NCBI GenBank assembly: GCA_001695595.3 | Contig: MBPM02000059.1 | Coordinates: 434,001 to 498,000 of the forward strand | Length of the DNA stretch: 64,000 nt | Reading direction: 5' to 3' | Source of the DNA: Plasmopara viticola | Lineage: Eukaryota; Oomycota; Peronosporomycetes; Peronosporales; Peronosporaceae | Position numbers and translations under genes: made by a program | In this document: positions 12,202 to 21,395 of the stretch, piece after piece | How positions within the stretch are numbered: the stretch's first letter is position 1 | How the letters are laid out: each line of letters opens with the position of its first letter | The notes under the pieces: model-generated | The model's database searches: none | What the model was told of the DNA's origin: nothing | The model's input: only the letters and a program-made list of their open reading frames with translations

Positions 12202-13644
12202 ATGGCGGCCAAACACTCGTCCGTCCTGTCCCTCTTCCTCGGCGCGCAGAAGTCCACGCTATTGCTCGCGGCAGTGACGGTAATTCTCAGCGCGACCATT
12301 TACGTCAATGTCACTCTTATGAGTGATGCGTCTATCAGCCATCGCGTGCAGGACATTCAGTTCAGTCGTTCGCATCAAGACTTAAATGATGACATGACAA
12401 CATTTACGCAAAAAAGGTTAGAGAATATAACGCATCCGAATTCAACCTTTTACAGACGTGGAAAGTATTTTGACTCGACTGTCAATCGCGAGCAATCGAT
12501 TTTAGTGTGTCTTCACGACAAGATCGTGAACATGGGCCTGTCGCTCATTCGAGAGTTACGCTGTCTCGGAAACCAAGAGCTCATCCAAGTTTATCACTGT
12601 GGAAACGAAGAGCTGTCGGACGAATCGGTGGCAGTTTTATTCGACCTCGATACTCGCGTGGAGCTTGTAGATGTGTGCTCCGATCTGTCGTCCCGTGGTA
12701 TTTTTTCAGCAGAAATGGCCAAAAATTTTAGTAATTGGTGGATCAAGCCGCTCGCAATGTACCACACGGACGTTCGCCATGTCATGCTGCTGGACGCGGA
12801 CGATATCATCTTGAAAGATCCGGTAGTTGTGCGTAGTCTGGATGGATACGTTAAAACCGGCACTACGTTCTTTTACGACCGCGTCGTACCCGGCAAGATA
12901 TTCCTGAATGGCCGCGACAACAAAGAGATGTACTTGCACAGATTGCTAAGCCAATTTGAGTACGCCAAATTCAACGTATCTGAAGGATTCGCACCTTCGA
13001 AGCACATGCGCAACACGTTTGCATACAAAGGTTTGACAGTGCATGAGATGGATTCGTCAATGGTGTTGATTGACAAGCAACGGGCTGGGAAGGCGGTCAT
13101 GGATATTTTGTTTTGGCTTATCACAGTGGAACGCTTTCGCTATAAGTTTTCGTGGGGTGACAAAGAGACCTTTTGGTTAGCGTTCGAATTGGCACGTGTT
13201 CCATACTCTTTCTCGCCATGGGGGGTTAGCGTGGTCGACTCGATGCCGAATGAAGACATGAAACACCACCCAGATTCGCTCTGCGGTAGCATCTTGCAAT
13301 ATATGCCAATCCAAGATACCGAGGAACAGCCGGCCGAAGTTTTATACTTGAACGGCAAAGCATTGATTGACCCGTACCCGGAAGGGTACATACACATGGA
13401 AAGAACCAAGCAAAATGGTTTGTTCAATGCAGTCTCAACCCACATGACGCCTCGTCAAAAGCGGAGGCAGACCAACAAAACGGCGCATCCTGGCAAAAAA
13501 TTCAACCTGGAATGTCTGGTTGGAATGGGAGCGACACCCTTGCCGAAAAAGTTTTCCCAGCATTTGTTGCGTCGCCGCCTTCACTTTTTTGGCCTTGCCA
13601 TGGGTGTGCTTGGCTCGCTGCAGCATTGTGAAACGTACGCGTAG
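12202..13644 (+). CDS. GT71-like mannosyltransferase, type A copy 1
   Basis: Predicted Golgi type II membrane glycosyltransferase of the MNN1/MNN2 family (CAZy GT71, Mannosyl_trans3), which transfers mannose from GDP-mannose to glycans. The protein has 480 residues. The open frame continues upstream, but its only earlier start is GTG; the ATG at 12202 aligns exactly with the start region of the paralogue at 21396-22925. Residues about 18-36 form a signal anchor after a short basic cytoplasmic tail. The D-A-D motif (D198, D200) within L-L-D-A-D-D is the expected metal/GDP-sugar binding site. Further family blocks are T-G-T-T-F-F-Y-D-R, M-D-S-S-M-V-L-I-D and G-D-K-E-T-F-W-L-A. Several N-x-S/T sites are present. 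It lies tail-to-tail with the type B gene, 200 bp apart. Exact linkage and acceptor are unknown. Confidence 0.8.
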   Translation: MAAKHSSVLSLFLGAQKSTLLLAAVTVILSATIYVNVTLMSDASISHRVQDIQFSRSHQDLNDDMTTFTQKRLENITHPNSTFYRRGKYFDSTVNREQSILVCLHDKIVNMGLSLIRELRCLGNQELIQVYHCGNEELSDESVAVLFDLDTRVELVDVCSDLSSRGIFSAEMAKNFSNWWIKPLAMYHTDVRHVMLLDADDIILKDPVVVRSLDGYVKTGTTFFYDRVVPGKIFLNGRDNKEMYLHRLLSQFEYAKFNVSEGFAPSKHMRNTFAYKGLTVHEMDSSMVLIDKQRAGKAVMDILFWLITVERFRYKFSWGDKETFWLAFELARVPYSFSPWGVSVVDSMPNEDMKHHPDSLCGSILQYMPIQDTEEQPAEVLYLNGKALIDPYPEGYIHMERTKQNGLFNAVSTHMTPRQKRRQTNKTAHPGKKFNLECLVGMGATPLPKKFSQHLLRRRLHFFGLAMGVLGSLQHCETYA

Positions 13645-13844
13645 AGAAAGTTGAGTGCTTTGTATGGATGGATATTGTATACTTGGAAGGTGGGTTTGCT
13701 CGAAATTTAGTAATCACCCCGCAATCGAATCACAGCGTAATCAAATAATATACGTTACATTAGTGTGTGTACCACACAGTGTTGTTCCAAAGAATACATT
13801 CATTAAGTGATAAATAGTTATGTATTAAACGCTAAAAAACATGG

Positions 13845-15635
13845 TTAATTGGCTCCCTGCCGGTCGCTCTGCTTGATGTGCTCTACTGCGACCGTCGAGA
13901 GCAGCGCCACTGCTTCGTTTGCATACTGCAACAGCACTTCTTCCACGACAGGAAGTGCTGATTCATTCCATGATATTGTCGTGTACTTTGGTGCCGTGAT
14001 CTTAGATTGGCCGTAGCACCATTGAGTCTTCTCGAACTCCGGTGCGCCATTGAAAATCTGGATCGAGTAATTCAGACGTAGCAATTCGTACGGCATATTT
14101 GAAATGCCCAAGGGCACGTGGGAGCTGTCCGAAAATGCGTCTGACAGTCCTTGTGTCTTTGCAGTGGCGGCAACTTGACGTGCTTGGAGCGAAGGAGCAC
14201 GGTATTGGAAACGCTGCAGATGCGTCCAGACTTGCTCGTCAGGCTTGTGGTTAGCTCCAAGACCGCCTGTCAGCTTTTTGACGTTGCGGTGCAAGAACAA
14301 TGCTTCTCCAGCTGTATCGTATTGGACCATTGACATGCCACAAAATTTCGATTTTCGCACTGTACCAGCAAGTCCTGGTGGGTAGGCGATCATATGGAAC
14401 GCAGTTTTGGTCTTCAGCCACGCTAGGCGAAAGAGATCTTTGTCGCCGTGTACTAATTTGTATCGAGAGAATAGATTGGGATCGTGAAAGGTCAAGAGGG
14501 TCAGCATTCGTAATGCTGCCGAGCTCTTTGTCTTATCAATCACGAGCTGACCACTCTCTTGCTCGAACATATCCGTGAATGGCAAGTCTAGAAGTTCCCA
14601 TATCAAAGAGTTTTCGTTTATGTTAAAAATTGTGTGCGCCGGATGCCAATAATCTGGCCAAAACACAGCACCAGTCTCTTTAAATTCCGGTATTTCGAAC
14701 AAATAGCTTGGATCTCGAACAGGGACATTATCCGCATCTAGAAACAGCACATGCTCAAGTCCAGTCTGTGTGATAGCCCACACCTTTGAATTATAGCCTT
14801 TCACTCTCGCATCCGTGATTTGATGCAACGTCAACGGACCATACTCTTCTTGCAATTTCTTAGGAATATCATCGAGCAACGAAACTCTCTCGTCAATGTC
14901 CATTTCAGACTTGATATACCACAACTCTATCAACAGCGTACAATTTAGCGCCCGCAATGCACGAATTAAAGCGTACGCACTCACCAGCAGCTTTGGATAA
15001 ATGACCATAACAATGCCTTTACGGTGACCTGTACGTGTCAATGCGCTATTCTTGCCACGACTTTCTTTTTCGTATTCAACCGTCGCAATAAGCTTGGCCA
15101 CTTCCCACTGAAAGTCCACAAAGTCGCCAGCATGACGACAACTTAGCACCACGCTGGGATGCAACGAGTTACACGATGTGTGCATCGTCTGGATTTTTCG
15201 ACCCGTCCCTTCGTCTTCCATGAGACAATAACCACCAACTCCACCACGTACAAACTGGTCACAGCCTCGATTCTTCGTTGCGGTTTCGGATGGTTGCAAG
15301 TCACAACTGTCAGTCTGTTTCCAGCCGATGCAGCGTAAGTTTGGCGGTCTGTTTCCTGTATCCAATAGATACCGCCTGTCCAGTGACATTTTTATATAAT
15401 CTTGATCAATTGCTGCTCTTTGTCGTCCTTTGAAGCGGCCACGATGAGAAGTCGAAATGGAAGACAGAAATGCGCCACTCAGACTTAGTCCCCACACCAC
15501 GAAACTTAGAGCATATAGGCCAATGACAGAGAAAAGCGCCAATACACTCATACGAGGTGCCATTCGTGGCGAATTTGGTGGTGTTTGTGGTAAAGCATAT
15601 TGTCGCTCAGCGCGCGCATAGGGCAAAGAAGTCAT
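13845..15635 (-). CDS. GT71-like mannosyltransferase, type B
   Basis: Second, distinct GT71-family enzyme of 596 residues starting at the ATG at 15635 (a TTG three codons upstream is ignored). Residues about 30-52 form the membrane anchor, preceded by a Pro-rich cytoplasmic tail. A Cys-rich stem spans roughly residues 90-190. The catalytic core has L-D-A-D-N with D300 and D302, then T-G-A-V-F-W-P-D-Y-W, the G-Q-L-V-I-D segment and G-D-K-D-L-F-R-L-A-W. These blocks match the MNN2-like alpha-mannosyltransferase branch better than the type A genes do. Its 5' end faces the gene at 15841 across 205 bp. It has two degraded relatives in the window (22975-23818 and 31084-32045), so this is the only intact type B copy here. 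Confidence 0.8.
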   Translation of the reverse strand: MTSLPYARAERQYALPQTPPNSPRMAPRMSVLALFSVIGLYALSFVVWGLSLSGAFLSSISTSHRGRFKGRQRAAIDQDYIKMSLDRRYLLDTGNRPPNLRCIGWKQTDSCDLQPSETATKNRGCDQFVRGGVGGYCLMEDEGTGRKIQTMHTSCNSLHPSVVLSCRHAGDFVDFQWEVAKLIATVEYEKESRGKNSALTRTGHRKGIVMVIYPKLLVSAYALIRALRALNCTLLIELWYIKSEMDIDERVSLLDDIPKKLQEEYGPLTLHQITDARVKGYNSKVWAITQTGLEHVLFLDADNVPVRDPSYLFEIPEFKETGAVFWPDYWHPAHTIFNINENSLIWELLDLPFTDMFEQESGQLVIDKTKSSAALRMLTLLTFHDPNLFSRYKLVHGDKDLFRLAWLKTKTAFHMIAYPPGLAGTVRKSKFCGMSMVQYDTAGEALFLHRNVKKLTGGLGANHKPDEQVWTHLQRFQYRAPSLQARQVAATAKTQGLSDAFSDSSHVPLGISNMPYELLRLNYSIQIFNGAPEFEKTQWCYGQSKITAPKYTTISWNESALPVVEEVLLQYANEAVALLSTVAVEHIKQSDRQGAN

Positions 15636-15840
15636 GAGTGACAAGAGGATATAATATACAAGACTGACTTGACTGCCTCTGACGTGTACAATACCGTCCG
15701 AATTCTTATGCGGCTTTAGCTTACGTAATCCACATAATTATCAGGTGCTGAACATCATTTCAGTGGTCGTACTCTCAAAACTAATTGTGGTTTTTTTTCT
15801 ACTTTTATCCTTATCACTCGACGAATAGAAAGATTGACCC
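15636..15840. promoter_or_regulatory. Shared divergent promoter region
   Basis: This 205-bp gap separates the start codons of the type B glycosyltransferase (-) and the cyclic-nucleotide-domain gene (+), so it must hold both core promoters or their 5' UTRs. On the plus strand a TCATTTC sequence at 15755-15761 resembles the oomycete initiator (TCATTYY core), followed by a T-run at 15791-15798. Motif assignment is inference; the divergent layout is seen directly. Confidence 0.4.
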
Positions 15841-18800
15841 ATGGAAGCGCACTCCAAGTCCAAAACGAGAAAAAATGGTGGTAGTCTGGCACTTCAACGT
15901 GTGCTAGCTGAAGATGGCGCGTGGACGACCACTAACGTTCGAGATCAGCGAAAATTCGACTACAGTTTGCTACCAGCGGAATTACCCGTCCCGATTCGAG
16001 AAAAAGTCACGAAGATGCTGCAAGAACGAAGAGGCAAGGAAAAAGGACAAGAAACAGCTGTTATCTCCAAAGCGCCGTGGCAGCACGAACTTGAGCATCA
16101 TGTCACTCGATTGCTGCAACAAATGCGTTTGCAACCACAACAATTTCGAGAATTACTTTGGATCGCTGCATGTGAACCAAAGGGTCAAGATGGTGAAAGC
16201 AACCGCTCGGACTGGACATTTGTGGATGTTCACAAAGCTTTCGGACGGATTCGTCGAGCGGCCATGACACTTGGCGAAGAGACATTTCATATGGTTTGTA
16301 GAATCGTCCGACGTAGCGAAGTGATTGGTGTCCTTCCACCTGATGCGCACACGGTGCGGTTGGTATCTTTGTATAAGATGCAATTGCGGCAGCACGTCAC
16401 CATACGCGCAGTGGTGGAGTGTATACAGCAGGCGTGTAGTGGACTGAAAGAGGTGGACGAGTCTGAACAAAATGAGGTTGGTGGCAAGGCAGTGAATGAA
16501 CACACGTTGCATCAACGACAGGTTAAGAGTGCCATCGGACGTGCCAGAAGAGCGAGAGACAGAGAATTGGTGATTTCTACTCGAGCAGCTAGGGCTTCAG
16601 CGGACGCAACAGCTCAAAAAGCAAGAAAAACACACGATTTTGACTTAGGTTTGAATAATAAGATCACATCTGTTCATGATTTTAAGCTACGGGCTTTGGA
16701 GCGTCTCCTTGCCAGTACGCGGCAGCGCAAAACATCGATAGATTTCAACACATTGTCGAACGAGGCACTTGCACAGATTCAAGAGCGCGTGACAGCATTT
16801 CTCTATCAGAATCGAGACAATTATCCGCTATGGGACGAATCGCGTTTGTCGCGAGAGGAGACAGCTCGTTTTTTGCGTACATTAGTAGCGACACTCTTGA
16901 CAATGCCGTTGCTGCATAATTTAAAAATTGACCAAGCTCTCGAAATGGCAAAAGCTATGAAGTGGCAAGTAGTGGCTCCCGGCAATACGTTTGTGGTCCA
17001 AAACACTGAGATAGACGCACTTTACATTGTCATGGATGGAACTATCGTCTCATCTACAGTGCCAGAGCCAGCTTCTGATTCAGTTCTGTGTCCCAACATG
17101 ACCATTACATCCCCAGCGTGGTTTGGGGAGCTAGGAATGGTCCAAAATGCCGAGTGCTGGTCCCAGACGCTCTCAGTACAATCAACGCAAGAAGCAACTC
17201 TGCTGGTGTTGCCCAAATCAACGTTTGAAATACTTTTACACCGATTTTTTACGACTGGAAAACCTTTTTCGCCAATTTCCACTTCGAGTGTGCAACCACG
17301 ACGACCGTCGTCATCTCCAGCAGTAATTACGAGACGTTTGACAAAGTCGAGCATCGTTTCTGCACGTCGAGTATCGACAGCTGTGCCCGTTGCCGCGATG
17401 GAAGTCAACGTTGCACGATGGCACGAAGTTCGAGACGAAGCACTTCGAGACTATCGAGCAGGTCTTGAGGCTGAAAAGCGAGCAGCTGCACATGAAGCTC
17501 GTCAACGTGCGATGGATGAGCTAATGTTGACATATGTAAAAGATGACCATGTAGAATTTCAAGCCCACCATACGGTCAGCAAGTCAGCGTTGGAGTTGCT
17601 GAAAGATCTCGATGAATATCGTGACTTACCAAATGAATTAAAACAAGATAGTCCTTCTTGTCCAACAACAGTGTCTACCTCTAATGTTCCGAATCAGCTA
17701 CGAGAGTATTATCGGGCACTCAGTACTCGACGTTCGATCGTAAGGTCACAACAGGCTTCTAATGCACCTTTTGACTTAGTGGATCAGCCGAGTCCTAACT
17801 TACAAACAACTGGCGTGCAAGTCCCGATCGTAAATATTGCTAATACTGTCTCAAACTCAGTCTGTACCGAGAAAGAAAACGCTGCAAGCTGGAAGGCTAA
17901 AGTAGAAGAAGAAGTCATGAAAGCGCTAAGTGGAGAAAGTAGTGGATGTTGTGCCGACGCGTTAATGAAGAACGTGTTATCGACACAGCAGAATCACTCT
18001 ACCGCAGCACCGCTGGTGAAAGACGTCATAACAATTTTACCCTCTCATATCACTATCAAGTCGTCTTGTACGCAGCCGAAAGCTGCTGAGTTTAGGAAAG
18101 ATAGCGAAGCGATCTGGCTACGCAGCCACGCAAAACCTATCGTCTCGGGGGTAGCAAAAACCGATACGAATGCGTTACTAACCAACACTCGAGTTAAGGA
18201 TAAAGTCACACCGATACTCTATGATGCCAAGTCCTTGACGACTAAGCACTTTTCAATGCCCGCAGTAAAGCACGACGAATTGCTTGACAAAAGAAGTGCA
18301 CAGAAGAATATGATACAGAGGAAAAGGTCGCATGCTTTGGCTCTGCCAAGTGGCCAACCTCAGTCTAGTGACAACAACGTAGTCGATCCTTCTACTTCAC
18401 TGCAACCTCAACGTCACAGTAATGCATCAATTGCCCAGCGTGCAAATCTCCAGCATCGAATGGATTTTGTTTTCCATGAGCTTCAGCTGTCACCAAGTTT
18501 GCAATCAGACATTGGCCTTAAATACGCAAACGCCGACCATCACGATCACTTTTCAATGGCCGTCTCGCTTTGGGAACAAGTGCAACAAAGTATTGGCCAA
18601 CGAGAGATTGTGTTGAAGACATTACGGGATTTTGAGATGCTGGCTAGCGATCCCCGTCGTCATTTTCGATCGATTTCTACTCGTCGATTACACGAGGAGA
18701 AAGAGCGAGACGCGTTGTTTTTAAAGCTCAATCAAACTTCGACTGTTTGCTTGAATGCAATGGACAAGCTCTGGCAATGCTGTGGAGATCATGTCTATCT

Positions 18801-19593
18801 CGGTGATCGCTCTTATCGTGACAAGATGAAAAAAGATTACACAGAGCTGCTGTACGAAGTAGAACAGGAGCGACTCCATATCATTTACGACGAAGATCGG
18901 CCTCGAATTGTACCAACAATTGACAATGAAATTGCAGATGACACGCAAGCGTCTTTGACTTGCTCCTTCTTGAATCACCCTCGCGTAAACGTGCGTGCAC
19001 GGTCATCAGTGGCTCTACGTCGTCCAAGTAGTAGGAAGGATAGAGAGTCTTGCAAAACGCCCGATGTTAATGCAACGAGGTACGTGTTGGAGGACACGGC
19101 AACCGCAGTCATTGCGAACGACAATCAAGAAGTGTCGACTTTGATGGATGAGAACCAAAAATTGTCATTTGTGGTTGACGGAGCTGATGCTGAGCCACTA
19201 AGCCCCCGGTTTAGACTCGCTACTCCTCGTGAATCCATCTTTGTCCCAGTCAGCCTTCAACATGAGTCATCACCACCAGAAGACGAGCAACATTGTTTAA
19301 AAAAAGAGTCTAAAGTTACAATTCAAGTTCAGCAGCAACGCCAGATTGAATGTCTTGCATTGACCCGACAACTGAATCAACAACAGCAAGAAGGCTCGAT
19401 ACCGAATGCACCTAAAGACGCAGTGCCTTTAGCTCAAGTCATAAGGCCTCCAGAAGGAACGGAGAGTGCACCAAAAAATTGGATGGAACCGACAAAAGAT
19501 CGACAAGAAGGCCGCGACTCATTGAAACGTTTATTTCAACACTTTTTGACTCGCAGTCATCCTTCAGACTCGCGCAAAAAAAGTAATTGCTAA
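15841..19593 (+). CDS. Large protein with cyclic-nucleotide-binding-like domain
   Basis: A single uninterrupted frame of 1250 residues from ATG. Residues about 360-470 match a cyclic-nucleotide-binding (CAP/PKA regulatory) beta-barrel: V-A-P-G-N-T-F near the start, A-L-Y-I-V-M-D-G-T-I in the middle and F-G-E-L-G-M-V at the phosphate-binding cassette, ending in a hydrophobic strand and helix. The cassette arginine that normally contacts the cyclic phosphate (R-A after the helix) is not evident; W-S stands in the corresponding region, so ligand binding is doubtful. The N-terminal 350 residues are helical and basic, residues about 520-565 form a charged helix or coiled coil (Arg/Glu/Ala rich), and the rest is mostly Ser/Gln-rich and probably disordered with helical parts near 870-1020. 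No membrane segment or catalytic domain is recognised. Its TAA stop overlaps the stop of the convergent neighbour. Confidence 0.75.
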   Translation: MEAHSKSKTRKNGGSLALQRVLAEDGAWTTTNVRDQRKFDYSLLPAELPVPIREKVTKMLQERRGKEKGQETAVISKAPWQHELEHHVTRLLQQMRLQPQQFRELLWIAACEPKGQDGESNRSDWTFVDVHKAFGRIRRAAMTLGEETFHMVCRIVRRSEVIGVLPPDAHTVRLVSLYKMQLRQHVTIRAVVECIQQACSGLKEVDESEQNEVGGKAVNEHTLHQRQVKSAIGRARRARDRELVISTRAARASADATAQKARKTHDFDLGLNNKITSVHDFKLRALERLLASTRQRKTSIDFNTLSNEALAQIQERVTAFLYQNRDNYPLWDESRLSREETARFLRTLVATLLTMPLLHNLKIDQALEMAKAMKWQVVAPGNTFVVQNTEIDALYIVMDGTIVSSTVPEPASDSVLCPNMTITSPAWFGELGMVQNAECWSQTLSVQSTQEATLLVLPKSTFEILLHRFFTTGKPFSPISTSSVQPRRPSSSPAVITRRLTKSSIVSARRVSTAVPVAAMEVNVARWHEVRDEALRDYRAGLEAEKRAAAHEARQRAMDELMLTYVKDDHVEFQAHHTVSKSALELLKDLDEYRDLPNELKQDSPSCPTTVSTSNVPNQLREYYRALSTRRSIVRSQQASNAPFDLVDQPSPNLQTTGVQVPIVNIANTVSNSVCTEKENAASWKAKVEEEVMKALSGESSGCCADALMKNVLSTQQNHSTAAPLVKDVITILPSHITIKSSCTQPKAAEFRKDSEAIWLRSHAKPIVSGVAKTDTNALLTNTRVKDKVTPILYDAKSLTTKHFSMPAVKHDELLDKRSAQKNMIQRKRSHALALPSGQPQSSDNNVVDPSTSLQPQRHSNASIAQRANLQHRMDFVFHELQLSPSLQSDIGLKYANADHHDHFSMAVSLWEQVQQSIGQREIVLKTLRDFEMLASDPRRHFRSISTRRLHEEKERDALFLKLNQTSTVCLNAMDKLWQCCGDHVYLGDRSYRDKMKKDYTELLYEVEQERLHIIYDEDRPRIVPTIDNEIADDTQASLTCSFLNHPRVNVRARSSVALRRPSSRKDRESCKTPDVNATRYVLEDTATAVIANDNQEVSTLMDENQKLSFVVDGADAEPLSPRFRLATPRESIFVPVSLQHESSPPEDEQHCLKKESKVTIQVQQQRQIECLALTRQLNQQQQEGSIPNAPKDAVPLAQVIRPPEGTESAPKNWMEPTKDRQEGRDSLKRLFQHFLTRSHPSDSRKKSNC

Positions 19594-20954
19594 GGAGTTC
19601 GAGGAAAGCGAACGCGCTCGCCGAACGGATCGCGGCTACGTGGGTGCGAAGCTTGAGCTAGCCGACCAAGTTGAGTCTCCACGAGCTCGAGATTGTGTTC
19701 ATACGCTTCTCCACGGTGTGCAAACCAATCTAAAAAGCGCGTGCTCAGCTCCATATGCTCCTGAAGTTTCAGACCTTGATTTTGTAAATCTTGTACACTT
19801 GTTGAAAGAGATTTGAAAGCTGTTTCGGAAGCTTTGGTCGCAAGTTGCTGACTTAAGACTGCAAGTTGCGCTTGTGTGTCTCGTCGTGGGGCTTTAGTCT
19901 CAAGAGCATTCTATATGCAACAGCACAAAGAATTGGTTCGACATTAAAGTTGACAATTGTTTCTCTACGAACCATAACGTGGCGATATTGTTGTTGAAGT
20001 TGGGTGGCAAACGCACCGGCACTCGAGTGAAACTTTGCTGAAAGCGTGCGCAGTGTCGTGTCGCGCGTGACTGCATTCGTTTTGAGCTCATTTAGAGTCT
20101 GGTGCAAGTGCTCGATAGTATCATTTGTTTGTAATATGTGCGGAACGACTGTTTGTTGATGACGCTTCTCCATATTGTCAAGCGACTGTTGAATCTCGTT
20201 CGTGTGTCGCCATATCTTTTCGTGTTCATCATGACGAGCGTCGCACTGTAACTCGAGCCGAGCCACGGAGTGCTCCACCTGCTCTTGTTGCGTTTGTAAG
20301 CTATTTAGATGTGTTGATAGTTGGGTAGCCATCGGTTGAAAGCCGTGAATTTGTACTAACATACCGTCTAGTCGTGCTGCCTCCGACTGGCACAAAGAAA
20401 ATTGAGTGATTAAGGAACCAACTTGAACACGAACCGAGTCGCACCTTGTCCATCTTGGCAACTAGTTGCTTTTCAACAATATCAATTCTTTCGCTCAACT
20501 CTTTCTGCTCTCTTTGTAAACATTGCACAAATGGTAGGCTGGCGAGCTCATTGCGAAGTGTGACTTCAAGCTGTGCTGCGATCGTTTTGGCTCGGCTGTT
20601 CGCGTCTTCAACCTCCTGACGGTCCGCTTTGAGTCTTAGCTGGAGATTAATTGCCTCAAGCTGCCTCAGCACTGTAGACTGGAAATGTTTAAGTGCAGAC
20701 AAGTCGTTTTCTGTAGCACAAACACGGACACCGAGTGGAGAGACAGCAAGATGAAGAGTTTTGCAATCTGATACTGTCTGGCGCTGTGCGGCCTGCAAAA
20801 GCCGCAAATTTTCCTTTAACTCGCATATTTGGTCGGCCTGAGCATTGAGCATCGATACAAGTCGATGGATGGAAGCTTCGACGGCGTGGGCGTCGAAGAG
20901 GTCGGCGACTTGCAGTGTAGTGACGGTCATGTATCTTTGAAGAAAAATATCCAT
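19590..20954 (-). CDS. Coiled-coil protein, three exons
   Basis: Gene model: exon 1 20954-20445, exon 2 20386-19973, exon 3 19910-19590, giving 414 residues. Both introns fall between codons (phase 0): 58 bp (20444-20387, GTGCGA...CCAG) and 62 bp (19972-19911, GTTCGT...ATAG), typical oomycete sizes. Exon 3 keeps a long open coding frame past the stop met by simple read-through at 19853, which is strong support for the second intron. The protein is almost entirely heptad-like helix rich in Gln, Leu, Glu and Arg, with a short Pro/Arg-rich tail after residue 390. No catalytic domain, signal peptide or membrane segment. A scaffold or cytoskeletal role is plausible but unproven. The TAG stop (19590-19592) overlaps the convergent gene's TAA (19591-19593). 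Confidence 0.75.
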
Positions 20955-20982
20955 TTATTCGGTGTATTGATATTCATACTAT

Positions 20983-21050
20983 GATTGATACATCCAAAGG
21001 AAACTTTACTAGTATGAATATTAGTAAAGTTTTCTTTGGATGTATCAATC
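20983..21050. repeat. Near-perfect 29-bp inverted repeat (hairpin)
   Basis: Arms 20983-21011 and 21022-21050 are complementary at 28 of 29 positions with a 10-base loop. It lies 29 bp upstream of the start codon of the coiled-coil gene (-), so it may be in its promoter or 5' UTR, and 346 bp beyond the stop of the type A GT71 gene at 21396, which is too far for a simple terminator. It could be a MITE relic or a structured RNA element. Confidence 0.85.
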
Positions 21051-21395
21051 GGCAAATTAAATTATAGATCAATTATTGAGTTTAAAAAACGTAGTACATC
21101 TACCGTCATCAAGCATCATATTAAAATGCTTATGTGCCGGCTGCATCAAGAAGCACAGTGCCAACAATGCATAGATCGAAAATGTAAAGCACTCTCGCAA
21201 AATTGAGCACAAAAGCAGTCGAGCTTTGTATCTAGCAGTATCCATTACAGTAGCGCCCTTACATACTAACATGCCTATCGTTGCACTTCAATCTTGTGTA
21301 TCTCAGAATCGACAAATGTTTTTCTATGTATCAATCCATATATTAAGGTGTCACCACACGATCACAACTGTTACTCAATCTGCTCCGGTATCTGA

